From: Holosporales bacterium
GTDB lineage: Bacteria > Pseudomonadota > Alphaproteobacteria > Paracaedibacterales > UBA11393
NCBI GenBank assembly: GCA_003542655.1
Contig: DPKF01000053.1
Coordinates: 1-7,705, forward strand
Direction of reading: 5' to 3'
Length of the DNA: 7,705 bases
The position numbers and the translations under genes were made by a program. Below, in pieces: positions 6,037 to 7,705 of this stretch (positions are counted from its first letter, which is position 1; every line of letters begins with the position of its first letter). Below the pieces are notes generated by a model, which searched no databases, had not been told where the DNA came from, and worked only from the letters and a program-made list of their open reading frames with translations.

Positions 6037-6089
6037 CGATGACGAAAAAAATAAAGCGAGTATTAATTTAAGAAAATGAGACAAAGTAT

Positions 6090-6116
6090 AAAAAGCACTA
6101 TTTTTTAGTGCTTTTT
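6090..6116. terminator. Bidirectional intrinsic terminator
   Basis: A perfect 11-base stem AAAAAGCACTA (6090-6100) and TAGTGCTTTTT (6106-6116) with a five-T loop. It ends in T runs on both strands, so it can stop the plus-strand exported-protein gene and the minus-strand carboxypeptidase-ruvX unit that converge on it. Confidence 0.9.
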
Positions 6117-6170
6117 AACCCCAACTCGGGATTAAAAAATCTTATTGGTTCTGTGTTGTGATGTGTATGA

Positions 6171-6326
6171 TCAACTGTATTGACGTAGTGATTTTCTGAT
6201 GGGGTCCTCCTGGAACACCACGCAGCACTTGTCCTCTTCTCTTTGTTTTAAGGGAGAAACAGTAGGCACATTCAGTTTTAAGATGTTCAAAAACTCTCCG
6301 CCGTTTGTTTTTTTAATGCTGGTCAT
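6171..6326 (-). CDS. Possible small ORF overlapping the 3' end of ruvX
   Basis: 51 codons from ATG 6324-6326 to TGA 6171-6173, in a different frame from ruvX and overlapping its end by 14 bases. The product would be a hydrophilic peptide starting MTSIKKTNGGEF, with Cys-Cys at 34-35 and a C-terminal DPIRKSLRQY. There is no signal peptide or membrane segment, and I do not recognise it. In favour: the start inside the ruvX end is typical of coupled genes, and the ORF ends 55 bases before the shared terminator. Against: no ribosome site is visible, the third codon positions are richer in G and C than in neighbouring genes, and the two other minus-strand frames are also open for about 50 codons here. 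It could equally be 3' untranslated RNA or a decayed gene. Confidence 0.3.
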   Translation of the reverse strand: MTSIKKTNGGEFLNILKLNVPTVSPLKQREEDKCCVVFQEDPIRKSLRQYS

Positions 6327-6774
6327 AGCCAAGTCTATCTAATACACCCTGCAATATATAACTTGCAGCCAGCTTATCAATAACCTTTTTGCGCTTTTTA
6401 CGTGAGGTATCAGCCTCTATCAATGTACGCTCCACAGCAGACGTGGATAACCGTTCATCCCATAACAGAACAGGAAAGTCATCCCCAAGTGCCTCTGCCA
6501 AATTTATCACACGCGCACATGATACACCTGCTGTTCCGTTCATATGTAAGGGATAACCCATAATAAAAGCGGCCACATTATATTGTTTCTTTATGCTTAA
6601 AAGAATATCAACATCAGCCTGAAGCGATTTTCTCTTTATCGTTTCGTGAGGAGTTGCAATCATCCACATGGCGTCTGAAATGGCTAATCCAATCGTTTTT
6701 TCACCAACATCTAGGGATAGAAGCCTGTTTTTATTATCCTTAATTCTTTTTAAGTCCGTTATCTCAAGCATCAT
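6313..6774 (-). CDS. ruvX: RuvX/YqgF family Holliday junction resolvase-like nuclease
   Basis: 153 residues, a little longer than the usual 138-145. RNase H-like fold protein, described as a putative Holliday junction resolvase and also linked to pre-16S rRNA 5' end processing. Visible motifs are LLSLDVGEKTIGLAISD (18-34) with acidic Asp22, the MGYPLHMNGTAG loop (72-83), DERLST (106-111), and the C-terminal KKVIDKLAASYILQGVLD with Asp133. These match the conserved acidic residues and order of the family. The start overlaps the upstream carboxypeptidase stop in an ATGA (6771-6774); a second ATG follows at once (6769-6771), so either could be used. No ribosome site is seen, which fits translational coupling. 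About a dozen extra N-terminal residues precede the usual start of the fold. Confidence 0.94.
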   Translation of the reverse strand: MMLEITDLKRIKDNKNRLLSLDVGEKTIGLAISDAMWMIATPHETIKRKSLQADVDILLSIKKQYNVAAFIMGYPLHMNGTAGVSCARVINLAEALGDDFPVLLWDERLSTSAVERTLIEADTSRKKRKKVIDKLAASYILQGVLDRLGYDQH

Positions 6775-7705
6775 CGCGTTTTTTGGAAACGACTTTTTTG
6801 ACGAAACATACCGACTTTTTTTAATGTGTTCAAGCTTTTAACCATATTTTTTGACAAAACATTATAGCGTTTTTGAGTAGTTTTTTTGTGTATGGCTGAC
6901 ACCTTTTGTAAAGTTGGCGCAGAACGCCTTGAATTTTGAGTTTGTTCGTCTAACAGATCATCAAAAGTTGTGAACGCTTGCACAGGCGGTTGATACTGTT
7001 GTTCAAAACCTAATTTTTGAAACCCATAATCCAACAGCTCATGTGCACGTTGATCGCGTGATCTAGCCGTTTTTCCACCCATCACGACAACAAATAAACG
7101 ATAGGGCTTATTCTGCTTATTATAACGAATGGCGGATGTGCTAATATTAAAGCCAGGCGCTATTGCATAGCCTGTTTTTAATCCATCAATACCATGTTGA
7201 TCATTTAGCATGCGGTTATGCGTTTTAATTATCCTTCCACCATAGCTAAATTCTTTAAGTTTAAAATAGTGCATGTATTCTGGAAAATCGCGATAAAGCG
7301 CTATACCTAAAACAGACATATCTTTTGCTGTTGTAAATTGTCTTTTGTCGTTTGTATGGCGATCATTTAATCCAGATGAATTTTTAAAGATTGTATGGGT
7401 CATCCCCAATTCATGGGCTTTTTTCGTCATCATTTTGGCAAAATTTTCAACAGATCCATACAAGCCTTCTGCCGCCACAACCGCACAATCATTCGCAGAT
7501 TTGACGATCATACTTTTTAAAAGTGTTTCAACAGAAACAGTTTGGCCCGCCTTTAGCCAAAGTTTTGATGGTTGCTGCCTTGCAGCGCGGTTTGATACAG
7601 GAAAATGTGTTTTTAGAGTAATACGTTTCTTTTTCAAGGCGTCAAACATTAAATATAGTGTCATTTTTTTAGTGAGGGAAGCCGGATAGCGTTGTGCCGT
7701 TGCAT
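6771..7705 (-). CDS. D-alanyl-D-alanine carboxypeptidase (peptidase S11, PBP5-like), 5' end outside window
   Basis: 310 codons are visible and the frame is open through the right edge, so the N-terminus, with its likely signal peptide, is missing. Periplasmic penicillin-binding protein that removes the terminal D-Ala from peptidoglycan pentapeptides. All three active-site motifs are present: SLTK (Ser codon 7677-7679) right after RYPA near the edge, SAN at visible residues 69-71, and KTG at 176-178 within GLKTGYAIAPGFN. An ATG at 7662-7664 is not the start, because the catalytic Ser lies upstream of it. The last 54 residues carry 16 Lys/Arg and no Asp/Glu and do not look like a PBP5 C-terminal beta domain; they may bind membrane or wall. 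It overlaps ruvX by four bases. Confidence 0.95.
   Translation of the reverse strand, partial: ATAQRYPASLTKKMTLYLMFDALKKKRITLKTHFPVSNRAARQQPSKLWLKAGQTVSVETLLKSMIVKSANDCAVVAAEGLYGSVENFAKMMTKKAHELGMTHTIFKNSSGLNDRHTNDKRQFTTAKDMSVLGIALYRDFPEYMHYFKLKEFSYGGRIIKTHNRMLNDQHGIDGLKTGYAIAPGFNISTSAIRYNKQNKPYRLFVVVMGGKTARSRDQRAHELLDYGFQKLGFEQQYQPPVQAFTTFDDLLDEQTQNSRRSAPTLQKVSAIHKKTTQKRYNVLSKNMVKSLNTLKKVGMFRQKSRFQKTR

Noticed and set aside
6199..6342. Plus-strand 47-codon ORF after the bidirectional terminator
   Set aside because: No ribosome site or promoter, and it ends inside antisense ruvX.
7345..7689. Plus-strand open frame opposite the carboxypeptidase
   Set aside because: The minus-strand frame contains all S11 active-site motifs; the plus frame runs against them and resembles nothing.

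Overview
The window looks like AT-rich chromosome of a Gram-negative alphaproteobacterium, probably a host-associated one. The evidence is lipid A and outer-membrane genes (lpxD, fabZ), alphaproteobacterial-looking GAPDH and D-Ala-D-Ala carboxypeptidase sequences, low GC, and small exported proteins of biased composition. A Holosporales-like lineage would fit, because it keeps a GAPDH that Rickettsia lacks, but this placement is inference and no 16S or other firm marker is present.

Left part (1-797): a compact, inverted-repeat-rich patch of unknown nature (about 1-182), then a clean tRNA-Gln(CTG) with its own promoter, then a small two-helix membrane protein of unknown function. Second block (823-3590, minus strand): lpxD, fabZ and a divergent SLC1/DAACS-type transporter form a tight unit read from a good sigma70-type promoter at 3563-3590. 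LpxD adds the N-linked 3-hydroxyacyl chain to the lipid A precursor and FabZ dehydrates 3-hydroxyacyl-ACP, so the two compete for the same acyl-ACP pool. The transporter sits where lpxA would often be found. The gapA gene is transcribed divergently from lpxD.

Third block (4684-6116, plus strand): two consecutive genes for small, Sec-exported, low-complexity proteins. One is strongly acidic with a poly-Glu stretch, the other is rich in Pro, Ser and Thr with a basic tail. Each has its own leader and its own strong intrinsic terminator, and their leaders and start regions resemble each other. They are the best candidates here for an undescribed function (secreted or periplasmic factors). A 12-bp palindrome and a direct repeat lie upstream of the first.

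Right part (6090-7705, minus strand): a D-Ala-D-Ala carboxypeptidase, cut by the window edge with its catalytic SxxK still visible, overlaps ruvX/yqgF by 4 bases. A possible 51-codon ORF overlaps the end of ruvX. A bidirectional terminator at 6090-6116 closes this unit and the converging secreted-protein gene. No transposase gene, CRISPR array, rRNA or replication origin is visible.
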